Positions 22,230 through 35,449 of a stretch of 64,000 bases of DNA are shown in pieces (position 1 is the first letter of the stretch; each line of letters starts with the position of its first letter). Origin of the DNA: Ascidia mentula (Eukaryota; Chordata; Ascidiacea; Phlebobranchia; Ascidiidae); contig OX387198.1 in NCBI GenBank assembly GCA_947561715.1, positions 14,260,001 through 14,324,000 of the forward strand. The letters run 5' to 3'. Made by a program: the position numbers and the translations under genes. The notes under the pieces are model-generated. The model had not been told where the DNA came from, did not search any database, and was given only the letters and a program-made list of their open reading frames with translations.

Positions 22230-25200
22230 GTATCGTGATGAAAATATGTTTTCGTCGGTAGTTTTAGATAGAGTTGGACATTCGTCACTCCAGTCAGAGC
22301 AATCGCCGACACCGTTAAATTTCTGATGGAAAGTGTGTTATTATATTTGGTTTATTTGTAAAATGGAAAATGAGCGAACTTTTTTCTTTTCAACAAACAA
22401 TGGGTTTTGATTTTCGCAATAAAACCTTCCGTCTTTTGTGCAGTTCATTTCGTCACTTTGGTCATCACAGTTAATGTTGAAATCACACACTTCATTCTTA
22501 CCGATAGAAATCTTAATTACAATAAAATGAAAATTGCGATAACGATAGCAGAAATCTGAAAGCGATGTAACTACCCAAAATTGGAAAATCTCTACCCAAA
22601 ATTAACCAATCATATAAATTATTAATTTTGCTAGCCAAGATTCTTACCTTAGCTCCGTTCAATGCCGAACATTTTACTCTTTCTTGTTTCGTGCAATTTT
22701 CTGAGTATTCGTCACTTCCGTCATGACAATCCACAAAACCGTCACAAAATATCGACTCAGGTATTTGGAAATAAAATGCGTTAGTTGTTTTGCAATACGT
22801 CCGGTTGCAAAGATAATTGCTTTCATCCGAATTAAAACTTTTATCACTGTTTGGGTCATACAGGTAAATACAGTCGAGATTATTATCACAGAGCAGGTTG
22901 CTGCTGATCGTCCCGGTGTAGTACTAAAATAATAAAAATTTAATCAATAATCAATATAATTTTTATTTTTCTAAAATTTATCCATACCCCGAGCAAATCG
23001 TAATACTTGCACGTCCAATCAAGTGCAATCTGACCTGTTAGATGTTGACAATCTGTGGAATTGGTTGCGTTTTGCCTAAACATTAATAGCGTTTGTGATT
23101 TTCTCTCTTTTTTTCCAACCAAATGTGAAAAGATTTTTTTTTGCGTCGCCTCATCTTCAAATAAACGTGCTTTATTGTTAGCTTGAACAATACTTACGTC
23201 TGTTTTTCACATGCTGTTATCGTTGTCGATTGACAAAGGCATTCATCACTCAGATCAGGACAATCAATTACGTTATCACAAAGTTGTGACCTCGAAATTA
23301 TCGTTGGGTCATTTATGCACTGGAAGCACAAGGTGTTGTTGAAGGTCACCGAAGAGAATACGCGTATATCCCTGTGCAAATTTATCGTAGTTTAAGGCAG
23401 TCACAAAATGCAGCAACACTTACCTTGGATCGTCCATAAAATCATGTCTAACCGAAGAATAACACAAGTCACTTCCATCATCACAATCGTAAACTTGGTC
23501 CCATAGAAGCTGCTGTGGTAACTTACACGCGACACCGTTTCTAACACATTTGAAACCATGTCCTGTTGTTGGTAATGATGGACAATCATTACATGGATCG
23601 CCATCACATACAGTTGACCTCCTCCAACATATTGAATCCGAACACCAGAAGTGAGAAGGGCACAATTTTTGACAAGCGTGGTTGTTTTGACAGGAGCCGT
23701 AATCGTAACAGACTTCCTCTTTGGTTTGAACGCAGGTAGTGTTTCCCGATTTGGCAGAGTTGAAACATACACCGTGTTCGTCAAAACAGTTGCACAAATG
23801 CGGAGACCTGCGTCATACGATTTCTAAAGAAATAAGCTTCATTGTGTTGTATCATTATTTTACCACGATGGAAAACTGATGCCATTTGCCGAACAGTTAT
23901 ACTCGTCACTTTTGTCAGGACAGTCAGTAATGTTGTCACATACACTTGATCTTGCAACAACCAATCGGTCAGTTGTGCATTGAAAACATAACTGTTTATT
24001 AAAAGACGAATTAGAGGCAAAACGGATGTCCCTGTGCATACAAAACAAGGTGGTAAATTGACTTGGACACAGAAATACTACCCAGAAATATACCTGATAT
24101 CTCCATTTTCTGTAGAATAACACAAATCTGACTTATCATCACAATCTGCAACGCCATCCCATAAAAACAGCTGAGGAAGATTGCAATTCCGACCATTGCG
24201 AACACATTTAAACCCGAACCCGTTATCCCAGTGTTGAAAGGCCGGACAATCGTTGCAAGGATTTCTGTCACAAACAGTTGAACGTTTCCAGCAAGTTGAG
24301 TTAGGACACATGAAGTGTGATGAACATCCACCGTCGCAAAAGTCTCTGTTTTTGCACGATAAGATCCCCTTGCAAAATTGTTGGTAGGGTAGAGCACACG
24401 TCAAGTTTGTAGGTCGGTAGGTCCGTACAGGATTGCAGCTGTGAATGCGGAACTTTGTGTAAAAAGTCTAATTATACTTTGTCTTCGAATATGCGGAATT
24501 CATAACATTGTTATTCGGATTCGAAATACTATAGACATGGGTGTAAATCTTAACAGCAGAGCTACGAGATTCTCCTTGCATTGTACGAGTTAACGACCCA
24601 ATAATATACAACTTCGATTCAAAACTTTTCTTGTTGCCGTCATAACTATTGATAATTAACCATATTCACAATGAGGCAATTTTTGTACCTGAGTTTTACT
24701 ATACAACTTTGGTCCTGCGATAACGAAGTTAATTGCGAAGGTTGCAACTTCCCTTAACCCATCATGAGTCATTTACCGTTGAAAAATTTTCTACGTCACA
24801 ATAGCCTTTATACCACTTCCGCCATTGGGCTACCATCGATCCTCTTATGTAAAAAAAACAACATGGTTTTATTTTCAACTCATTTATGTGGCATTTAGAT
24901 TTTCGTTTTAAATTTCCCTTTTCGACCAAGTGACTGAAAATTAACATACAGAAAAATGTCTTCTTTATTAGTAATAAATATTTCGTAGCCCTATCGTTAC
25001 GCAGCTTTGGTATTTTACCTCACGTAAGGAGAAAATTGGCTGTATGGACGAGTTGAGGCGTTCTCAATTACCGGGTTCCAATTACTAAAGAGCATACCGC
25101 AGAGGTTGTGTTAAAAATTACTTGCTATAAACTTGCAATAATAATGGTTAGACTTACCCTTCAATTAGTCGGAATTGATTGTTTTGAGGAACTGACAGCT

Positions 25201-25524
25201 GGTCAACGACTTTAATTTCATCACTTGCATCAAAGCAATTAACATTTCCATCACAAAATGATCCGGCATAGATAGTGCTTTTATCAATGTCGCATTGAAA
25301 TTCTGAAAGGATTGTTTATATGAAACCAAGAAAAAATAACCAGGCACATAAACAATTTATTTAAAAATTCCCTAAGTCTAATATGAATCTTCAAGACAAG
25401 TAGGTTTATCACTTAAAACAATATTGTTTTTTTTTTTATTTTTACCTGGACTTTTAACATATGGAGAAGATACCGAGCCAGGAATGATGACTAACACTAG
25501 GAACAAAATCTTTGAAACGAACAT
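22230..25524 (-). pseudogene. Receptor B2: signal peptide and LDLa set without 7TM
   Basis: Exons 1-9 of a receptor are complete and in phase: 25446-25524, 25158-25302, 24094-24438, 23864-24061, 23424-23807, 23198-23371, 22988-23075, 22648-22923 and 22380-22511. Exon 10 runs from 22322 to about 22230 and then switches inside the codon after SSRY to exon 3 sequence of B1. TM1 and everything beyond it is missing. The signal peptide begins MFVSKILFLVLVIIPGSVSS. Reading through the junction reaches the old exon 3 donor in phase 0 where phase 2 is needed, so fusion with the B1 exons is out of frame. The head alone could encode a soluble LDLa protein; no evidence of that is seen. Confidence 0.8.
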
Positions 25525-26937
25525 TTCATTCCTGAGTAAGAACTGGAAAGATTGGTTCTTTTCTCTTTCTCCTGCCCACTGAAAAGAGCATCTGTCCTGA
25601 CTCATTGAGAAACGCAGTAAAACTGACAGCATCCTCCTGTAACGTTGACAAATTTGTCAATAAATAAGAAAATATTCATACAAGTCAGCTTTAGACCTAG
25701 CATATTTGCAGAAAAAATATTTCATATACCAGAATCAATTTATGAATGGTACTGGTTTTTGATTAGTTGCGATGTTTTTGAAGAAGCATTTTTACGAACT
25801 CTCCAGTTAAAGACATTAATTTGCGCACGTGCCACCATCAGTGTTCTACGCAATACTAGCCAGCACTAACATGTTAAGTGCCACAAAGTATTTGCGCTAC
25901 CGTAGAATGAAAACTTATATAAAATGGGCAACTGACTAGCTTCAACCGCAAAATTTAATAAAACACGACTTCCTGTCGTTGGCACGTGGGCTGGCCGCAA
26001 CTCAGTTCAATTCATGTTCTAACTATATTCACGCACACCACAAATAGGCAGTTCATCAACAAGGGGATTAGGATTTTGTTGGTAATAAACGAAATTTCTT
26101 GTTGCTGTCAGCTAAACAATAAACAAACCAATTATCCGCCAACTCTTTCGACGCGCTCGCAATACGTTCAGTTTATTCAACTTTGCAATTCCTTGCTTTT
26201 ATAACCCACATAATTATTGTTTTTTTTTATAAGTTAATGCAGTTTTAAGCTAAACGAAAGCAGTACTGTGCCTTTTGCACCTTTCAAAATATTATCTCCT
26301 AAGAATAGTAACTCACGGTTAAGGAAGTAGCAAATGTCAGGTGACTCAACGGTCCTTAATCAATCACCAACGCGACTACAATCACTTCCTCTATATAGGA
26401 TAATACCAAAGCACGTTGAGTTGAAACAATAAATTAATCATCAGTGTCCTTTTACTATGGTTCAGCGATAAGATGAACGGCATAACATTTGGAAAAAAAT
26501 GCCGAATTCGTTTATTTGCCCCGCGTATACATTAAAAAAACATGAAATGGCAAACGTGGAACTAACAAAAATGTGCAGTGGGAGTCGAGGTGAAAACAGA
26601 AAATATGTAAGAGTGTACAGGGCACAATGAACAGTTTTTTTGAAGCAGAAAGGGATTTTCACCGGTAAGGCGACAATCCCATGTGACCTAACGCTCCTAT
26701 AATATCATTTTTTTTACCTGAAAGTCAATAACAGCAACTAAATTAATAAAATTGAAGGAACATCTACGTCAAACATTTCTGATGTTTTGGGGTTGTTATC
26801 TATTTTCGGAAATTGAGAGTCAATTTACCACAATCTTTACAAAAGTGCACTGTTCACTAAGCTGAAAAAAAATATCAAATAAATTTAGATGCCGCCCCAG
26901 AGGCAAAAACTTTTAATTTCCAAGCAATAAGTCGATT
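25525..26937. repeat. Intergenic spacer between B2 and C
   Basis: Upstream flank of B2, partly shared with the A and C flanks (25950-26480 against 12600-13260 and 31970-32600) and with 46280-46560 (about 25680 onward). From about 26880 the sequence is the 155-bp block also found at 5470-5625 and 50760-50915; its last part is read as the new tail of receptor C. No gene is supported. Confidence 0.6.
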
Positions 26938-29900
26938 TCAACGTGTGATTGCACTGTATACACTCGGTGAACTTGAGAGAATAAACTGATTTAAAAGTGT
27001 CCGAATAAATGAACGTGGTAGGAACATTGTCAGAACCCAACAGAGGAAATCAGTAACGATTAGACGAAGAATCCGCTTCTGCATCTCTGATTAGAAATAA
27101 CAAATATGATTAATAATTAATATAATTAATTAATAATTAATAATTAATCTCCACTGGTTTTGAAAACATAATACAACCTTTGTTTTGCCGTTCCGCTCTT
27201 CCTTGTTTAGTTTTCTGGTTTACTTTTCGAGCACCAGAAGATGATTTTTTGTAAATCCAAATGTATGAAACCGCCACAAACATGAATGCTATAAAGTTGA
27301 GTGTGATAATGGAAATTGAATATCCCCATGCTTTGTCGTTTGGTGTTACGTAAAGTTTGCTGATGCAGACGCTGTTGGTGCTGTAGTATCTGAAAAAGTA
27401 GTATATGTTTGTACTACATTTCCTTAAGTAGATGCATATACTTGCCCTATGTATCCTGAAATTTCAAACATATCTGTGTAATGGTAGTGCGCAAGGATTT
27501 GCGGAAAATCATTCCAAGAAATTGCCTTTCGCAGACGCATTATGACACTGCTTAGTGCTTCCGAATTATAGCCAGTGTTGTTGTGTTTTAATGTAACAAA
27601 TCGCTCCATGAAGGATTTCATACCTAAGAAATCAAATGTTCGTTTCAAAAAACAGAAGCAGCATAGTGTTTATGAATCCAATGCTGTCAAATGTGATTGG
27701 ACATGTTTATGCATAAACAAAAAATATCGCGAGGCAAACCTAAAAATATATTGTATTTAAACAAAATCCTACAACATGTTACTGAAATTTCCTGAATACA
27801 CGAAATGAACTTACTTTCAAACTCCACAGCAGCGTTGTCGAAAAATGGATTTTCTTTCATCCAAGCCTTGGTTTCAAAAAAATGATCAAATTCTGATGAA
27901 AGTGCAAAAAAGGCAATGAAACTTGAGAGAAGCCAAGAGACGACAATGCAAAGAAGAACTGTCGCCAAACGAGGTTTCCTCGATGCAAGGAAAGGCTGAA
28001 CAGAATGTTGGGTTAAAATAAAATTGGAAGCTATGTGACAAAAACTTACGTTTGCTACAGAATACAGGCGAAATACTGTCAACAGAACCATTGTAAACAC
28101 CGACGTTTCGCTTGAAAGAATTACTAAAACGCCCATTGCACTACAGTTCAGACTCGACCTCCATGCAAGATCATTGGCACAATAACTCCCGGAATACCGG
28201 ACACCAGCAGCACCAAGCATGAGGAGATAAATTCCCATGAGAAAATCGGATATTGACAAGTTAAGAACAAGAAGGTGATTCGTTCGAAATGCAGCTGATG
28301 GGGATTTTTCACATGCCAATGTCTTTGTCTCCGAAATCATCACAACCTGTCAAATTATAAATGTTCCATTATTTTTACGCCTCATATTTTCAGGCCTGAA
28401 TTTAATCATCTACTAACCAAATTTCCAATTAGAGCCAGAAAAGCCATGATCCATACGAGGGCTCGTAGAAATGGGTTTGCGATCAGCTCGTATCGTGATG
28501 AAAATATATTTTCGTCGCTAGTTTTAGATAGAGTTGGACATTCGTCACTCCAGTCAGAGCAATCGCCGACACCGTTGAATTTCTGATGGAAAGTGTGTTA
28601 TTATATATGGTTTATTTGTAAAATGGAAAATGAACGAACTTTTTTCTTTTCAACAAACAATGGGTTTTGATTTTCGCAATAAAACCTTCCGTCTTTTGTG
28701 CAGTTCATTTCGTCACTTTGGTCGTCACAGTTGATGTTGAAATCGCACACTTCATTTTTACCGATAGAATTCTGAATTACAATCAAAGAAAATTGCGATA
28801 ACGTTAGCAGAAATCTGAAAGCGATGTAACTACCCAAAATTGGAAAATCTCTACCCAAAATTAACCAATCATATAAATTATTAATTTTGCTAGCCAAGAT
28901 TCTTACCTTAGCTCCGTTCAATGCCGAACATTTTACTCTTTCTTGCTTCGTGCAATTTTCTGAGTATTCGTCACTTCCATCATGACAATCCACAAAACCG
29001 TCACAAAATATCGACTCAGGTATTTGGAAATAAAATGCGTTAGTTGTTTTGCAATACGTCCGGTTGCAAAGATAATTGCTTTCATCCGAATTAAAACTTT
29101 TATCACTGTTTGGGTCATACAGGTAAATACAGTCGAGATTATTATCACAGAGCAGGTTGCTGCTGATCGTCCCGGTGTAGTACTAAGATAATAAAAATTT
29201 AATCAATAATCAATATAATTTTTATTTTTCTAAAATTTATCCATACCCCGAGCAAATCGTAATACTTGCACGTCCAATCAAGTGCAATCTGACCTGTTAG
29301 ATGTTGACAATCTGTGGAAGTGGTTGCGTTTTGCCTAAACATTAATAGCGTTTGTGATTTATTCTCTTTTTTTCCAACCAAATGTAAAAAGATTTTTTTT
29401 TGCGTCGCCTCATCTTCAAATAAACTTGCTTTATTGTTAGCTTAAACAATACTTACGTCTGTTTTTCACATGCTGTTATCGTTGTCGATTGACAAAGGCA
29501 TTCATCACTCAGATCAGGACAATCAATGACGTTATCACAAACTTGTGACCTCGCAATTATCGTTGGGTCATTTATGCACTGGAAGCATAAGGTGTTGTTG
29601 AAGGTCACCGAAGAGAATACGCGTATATCCCTGTGCAAATATATCGTAGTTTATGGCAGTCACAAAATGCAGCAGAACGTACCTTGGGTCGTCCATAAAA
29701 TCATGGTTAACCGAAGAATAACACAAATCACTTCCATCATCACAATCGTAAACTTGGTCCCATAAGAGCTGCTGTGGTAAGTTACACACGACACCGTTTC
29801 TAACACATTTGAAACCATGCCCTGTTGTTGGTAATGATGGACAATCATTACATGGATCGCCATCACATACAGTTGACCTCCTCCAACATATTGAATCCGA

Positions 29901-31822
29901 ACACCAGAAGTGAGAAGGGCACAATTTTTGACAAGCGTGATTGTCAGGGCATGTTCCATAATCGTAGCAGACTTCCTCTTTGGTTTGAACGCAGGTAGTG
30001 TTGCCTGTTTTGGCGGAGTTAAGACATACACCGTATTCGTCAAAACAGTTGCACAAATCAGGCGACCTGCGTCATACGTTTTTTTGAGAAATTCGATTTA
30101 TTGTGTTGTACTACCACGAAGGAAACCTGATGTCATTTGCCGAACAGTTATACTCGTCACTTTTATCGGGACAGTCAGTAATGTTATCACATACACTTGA
30201 TCTTGCAACAACCAATCGGTCAGTTGTGCATTGAAAACACAACTGTTTGTTAAAAGACGAATTAGAGGCAAAACGGGTGTCCCTGTGCATATAAAACATG
30301 TTGGTAAATTGACTTGGACACAGAAATACTACCCAGAAATATACCTGATATCTCCATTTTCTGCAGAATAACACAAATCTGACTTATCGTCACAATCTGC
30401 AACGCCATCCCATAAAAACAGCTGTGGAAGATTGCAATTCCGACCATTGCGAACACATTTAAACCCGAACCCGTTATCCCAGTGTTGAAAGGCCGGACAA
30501 TCGTTACAAGGATCTCTATCACAAACAGTTGAACGTTTCCAGCAAGTTGAGTTGGGACACATGAAGTGTGATGAACATCCACCGTCGCAAAAGTCTTTGT
30601 TCTTGCACGTTACCATTTCGTCACAAAATTGTTGGTAGGGTAGAGCACACGTCATGTTTGTTGGTCGGTCAATCCGTGCAGGATTGCAGCTGTGAATGCG
30701 GAACTTTGTGTAAAAAGTCAAAATTTACTTTGTCATCGAATATGCAGAATTAACAACATTGATATTCTTTCACGCCATGAAATGCGGTTTAGTTATTCGG
30801 ATTGGAAATACTGTAGGCATGGGTGTACATCTTAACAGCAGAGCTATGAGATTTTCCTTGCATTGTACAAGTTAACGTTCTAATAATATACACTTTCGAT
30901 TCAAAACTTTTCTTAATGCCGGCATAACTACTGATTATTAACCATATTCACAATCAGGTATTTTTTTGTATGTGTGTATTATTAATTTATGTATTATTAT
31001 TGCGAAGATTACAACTTCCTTCATGAGTCATTTAACGTTGAAAAATGTTCTTCGTCACAATACCCATCATGAGTCATTTATACAACTCGTTTATTTTGCA
31101 TTTAGATTTTCGTTTTGAATTTCTCTTTTAGGCCAAATGACATTACTTTTGAAATGACTAAAAATCGACATTCAGAAAAATGTTTTTAGTAGTAAACAGT
31201 TGGTAGCCCTATCGTTACGCAGCTTTGGTAATTTACCTCACGTAAGGAGAGAATGGGCTGTATGGACGAGTTGAGGCGTTCTCAATTACCGTTTTCCAAT
31301 TACTAAAAAGCATTCCAGTAGTTGTATTAAAAATTCCTTGGTATAAACTTGCAATAATAATGGTTATACTTGCCCTTCAATTAATCGGAATTGATTGTTT
31401 TCAGGAACTGGCAGCTGATCAACGACTTTAATTTCATCACTTGCATCATAGCAATCAACATTTCCATCACAAAATGATCCGGCGTAGATAAGTTTTTTGT
31501 CAGCATCGCATTGAAATTCTAAAAGGATTGTTTATACGTTACCATATAAAAATAATCAGGCACTTGCTGCCAAAAATATTTTGTCTTTCCCACTGTAAAG
31601 CACACATTAACCGGTTCTAACCTTTATAACAAGCATTTGAAGCATTAGGTTCTATGCAAAACTGCTGGAAATATTTGTTACGAATCATCAAGATATGTGG
31701 CTTCATCACTTAATTAAAACAATATTCTTTCTAATATTTTTACCTGGACGTAGAACATATGGTGAAGATACCGAGCCAGGAATGATGACCAACAATACGA
31801 ACAAAATCTTTAAAACAAACAT
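26938..31822 (-). pseudogene. Receptor C, truncated in TM6 with a foreign tail
   Basis: Fourteen exons are complete and in phase: 31744-31822, 31374-31518, 30345-30689, 30115-30312, 29683-30066, 29457-29630, 29247-29334, 28907-29182, 28640-28771, 28418-28582, 28050-28346, 27815-27995, 27446-27623 and 27178-27389. Exon 15 starts at 27086 (MQKRILRLIVTDFLCWV) but leaves receptor sequence at about 27035, inside TM6. It reads 31 unrelated codons to a stop at 26938-26940. The whole frame is 1000 residues with signal peptide, LDLa set and TM1-TM5 but no TM7 or NPLIY motif. Two introns need GC donors (after exons 2 and 13). It is probably a non-signalling pseudogene. Absence of any other lesion means the truncation is recent or the product still has a role. 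Confidence 0.8.
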
Positions 31823-33238
31823 TTCATTCCTGTGTGGAAACTGGAAATATTGGTACTTCTTTCTTACCCCTGCGAATCTGCACTGACTCATTGGGAAACC
31901 TTGTAAAACTGACAGCATTCGTCAGTAACTTTTACAAATTTGTCCTGTACTGACTGGCTAAAACCGCCGAACTGTGTCAAAACACGAGTTCCTGTCATTG
32001 GCACGTGGGCTGACCGCAACACAGTAAAATTAATGTTCTAACTCCATACACGCACACCAGAAACAGGCAGTTTATCAACAAAGGGATGAGGGTTTTGTTG
32101 GTAACAAACGGATGTCGTTGTTTCTCAGCAATACAACAAACAAACCAATTATCCGCCAACGCTTACAAAACTATGTCATCTTCTGTCTTTGCACACACTT
32201 ATACCTATCTCAAGAAAAACAAACTTCAAAATGACATAAACGTGAATGCGGTTTGATCCGAAATTTAACCGATGATGTCAGCACACCCGAAAAGCAATAA
32301 ATTAATAAAATAAAATTGAAACAAAACTGTTATAATCCACGAAATTATTGTGGTTTTAGATACTAAGTGCAATTCTAAGCTAAATGACAGCAGCGCGACT
32401 CACGGATAAAGAAACAAAAATAACATGTGACTCAACGGTTCTTAATTAATCACCAACGCGATAACAATTACTTCCTCTGTAGGATAATACCAAGGCGCGT
32501 TGCGTTGAAACAAGAAATCATTTATCAGTGTCCTTTCACTATGGCTCAGCGATAATAAGAACGGCATGACAATTGAAAAAAAAATATGCCGAAATCGTTT
32601 ATTTGTCCCCCGTATACATTAAGAAAACATGAAATGACAAACGTAGAACTAACAAAAAAATGCATTAGATTAGCAAACATGAAACAGTGTACAATGAATA
32701 GTTTTGTGAAGCACAAAGGGATTTTCACCGGTAAGGCTACAGTCCCATGTGACCTAACGCTAAAAGGTACATCTATAAAATATTTTCTGATGTTTTGTGG
32801 TCTATATTCGGAAATAGAGAGTCAATTTACTACAATCTTTATGAAACTGTGCACTGTGCTGGAAGAGGTCATACAAACGAAACATTTCACAAAGTGTTGT
32901 CGTCAGCATCAGCAAACAAGTGGAGTGCATGGAAACCTTTCACTCTTTTAACAACAACTTTGAACTGAAAATTTTGGATTTTTTTAGGTTATTTATTTGC
33001 GGCCAAGGTGATTTATTTTGTAAAATCTAAGCTAAATACATTGAAAACAAAATTTAAAAGAGCTAAAATAATTTTGAAAATATATAATCGAGATTAGAGT
33101 TCTTTAATTTGGGTTTCGCGAGCACTCTCAGGGGTTTGGTTAACTTAAACGGTTCCAAGCAAGTCGTGAAATTATGACATTTAACAACAATAAATAGTGC
33201 GATACACTGAAATATCCTGTTGAAATATTATTTATTTT
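31823..33238. repeat. Upstream flank of receptor C
   Basis: 31970-32600 matches the flanks upstream of A and B2. 32530-32960 resembles 26500-26880 and parts of 230-480. A plus frame of 121 codons at 32586 falls in this repeat and is broken in the related copies, so it is not called as a gene. Confidence 0.6.
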
Positions 33239-33312
33239 TATTTTTTGACCACACCAGGATTAAACCCACAATATCCCCGCCACTAATCCCGATCAGGTTT
33301 TCTTCTTGTTTA
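33239..33312 (-). repeat. tRNA-SINE-like piece, minus orientation
   Basis: On the minus strand it reads aagaagaaaacctgatcggg, then ggatat, then ggtttaatcctggtgtggtc followed by an A-run. This matches the plus-strand piece at 33930-34020 in the same order. ggtttaatcc resembles a tRNA B box, and the A-run suggests a SINE 3' part. Confidence 0.4.
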
Positions 33313-33639
33313 AATAATCCTCAAGCTACACCACACAGATGTTTTCAAAAATAATGTTCTGGGTCAATCTCGCGGATTTCATTCAAAGATGTTCTTTTGC
33401 TCTGCGTTATTCAAGATTTTTGTTGCCATGGAACCCTAGGAGAATTTTTTTTATATTGCAAAACCCCTGTTCTTATAATTTCCACATACACTCTCTACAT
33501 ACATTAGTGTATAGATCGAAAGAATACTTCAGTGTAACGCAATATTCAATGTTGCGTTTGGCATGATTTATTCTTCAATGACTAACATGGAAACAATAAA
33601 GTTGGGAATTTTTTTTTTGGGGGGGGAGTCAACATTCTG

Positions 33640-34220
33640 TTTCAAACAACATTCGTGTAATGACGAAGGTCTGTTTTAAATAACATCCGAGTGATGGAAG
33701 TAGAGGGTTACGCAGAAGTAATGTCATGCTTTCACATAGCAAGGCAGGATCGCCCCACTGCACAAGCCCTTTATATTTGGCGATCACAGCTTTAATATTC
33801 TGAACCTTATAAAGGAGAGGGCTATTTTGAATTCCAGTGTGGTCTAAAAAGGGGAAGCTATATGACTATTTTAAAGACATCCGTGTGGTGGAGCTAGAGG
33901 ACCGGTTTCAAGCGCCCGACCCATATACCAAGAAGAAAACCTGATCGGTATTCGTGCCCAGGATATCCAGGTTTCAAATCCCGGTGCGGTCAAAAAAAAA
34001 TAAAATAAAAAAAATAAAGATAAAGAACTGTTTTAGCAGTATACGCGTGATGGAGCTAGAGGACTGTTTTAAATAATGTCCATGTGGTGAAGCGAGAAGA
34101 CTCTTTCAAATAACATCCGTGTGTTGCGACTAGAGGCCTTTTGTTAAATAATATCCATTCATTGGGGTTTGAGGAATATTTTAATTAACATCCCTGTGGT
34201 GGAGCAAGAAATCTATTTTA
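33640..34220 (+). repeat. Degenerate tandem repeat (about 55 bp) around a SINE-like piece
   Basis: The phrase tgttttaaataacatccgtg followed by tggtggagctagaggac recurs, degraded, about every 50-60 bp (for example near 33672, 33870, 34030, 34075, 34110 and 34160). Between repeats, 33930-34020 carries ggtttcaaatcccggtgcgg and an A-rich tail: a B-box-like piece whose inverted relative lies at 33239-33312. No coding potential is seen. Confidence 0.5.
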
Positions 34221-35449
34221 GAGGTCATTCTTGTCATTCACCTGCTCAAGCAAGTATGCAAAATCCCCACACGTTTCCAATGTGTCTTGGTCAAAATTGT
34301 TCCAGCACTACCCAAATCGTCAAAACAGGTCATGGTTACTGTTTATCGCTACACGCTTAGGCTGGCAACGGCTAATCAGCTACTTGATCACTATTCGCCC
34401 TGTTTGCCAATTAAGCGCCACATCCCATCGCAGATTAGCCTACAACCAATCCCGAGAGATAAAACATTTGCCTTTTGGCATTGGTTTTGGTGCAAAGCAT
34501 GTAGAAAGACTGAAATAGGAATGCGCATGCGGGATAACCAAGGTTGAAATAGTAGTGTGATAAACTAAACACTTTCATCTGATAAAGTTATCAGGATTCG
34601 TGCGCAGTAACCTCGGCTTGAATCGAGGCGCATGAAGTAAAGTAAATATCGGCCTGTTTAGTGTCAGGAAAGTTTGCCCGAATCTTTTTTTGATTCTCTC
34701 AAATAATGCAGTCCTCGTTTTAAAATATATGACTAAGTAGCAATTGCAAATGCTTATGTGAGTGCGTCAAGTAATACGATTGAGTTGGCTATCTAATCAT
34801 GCGAAACGTCGCTTAATTTTAATGTAGAATCAAGCTTTTATTTGCGCACGACACAAGGAACAAGCATGTCTCGGTTTCAATATTTTCGGGGGCAACTTAA
34901 ACAAATACCATAACCATTCAATATAATTTCATACCTGAATATAATCTACATCTAGTACACGGACATATTGATGACATATTATACACATATTCCTTAATGC
35001 ACACGCGGCGTATAAGCGCCTGAAGAAACCGATAAATAATGTGATACGTGATCCCGCCTCTTTTTCAAACACCTTCTTGGATATGCGAAACTTTCGTTTC
35101 AAAGGCCATGACTTCGTTGTACAAACTCATTAAATAGAATTTTTAGAAAATACTTATTTAACGGTAATCCATACGACCTAGGCCGTTTTAAGAGTGTTTG
35201 TACACTTTTTGTTTTGCCAGGGTCTTCCATTTACTGTCGCCTTTTTTCATGTACTAGCATTATAAGACAAACCTTAGGGTTAATTTGGTGTATTTGTCAC
35301 TTGCATTAAATTAAGAAAAGTAAAGTTGATTTTGGTTGTCGGTTGTGATTTTTAAATTATTATTTAGGCGTTGCTAAATAGATATTGGTGAGTGGTTGTA
35401 GATTGAGTTGAAAAATTATAACTTTGAAGTTTGTGTCACTTAAACCAAG
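34221..35449. other. Intergenic region upstream of the Ly6-type gene
   Basis: AT-rich, with no repeats shared with the receptor units and no supported gene. It should contain the promoter of the plus-strand three-finger gene; no convincing TATA box or initiator can be fixed from sequence alone. Confidence 0.4.

Noticed and set aside
32586..32951. 121-codon plus frame upstream of receptor C
   Set aside because: It falls in the duplicated receptor flank; the related block at 26500-26880 does not keep the frame and there is no signal or domain.
33950..34000. tRNA gene
   Set aside because: Only a B-box-like string and an A-run are present; no A box, anticodon stem or acceptor stem can be drawn.
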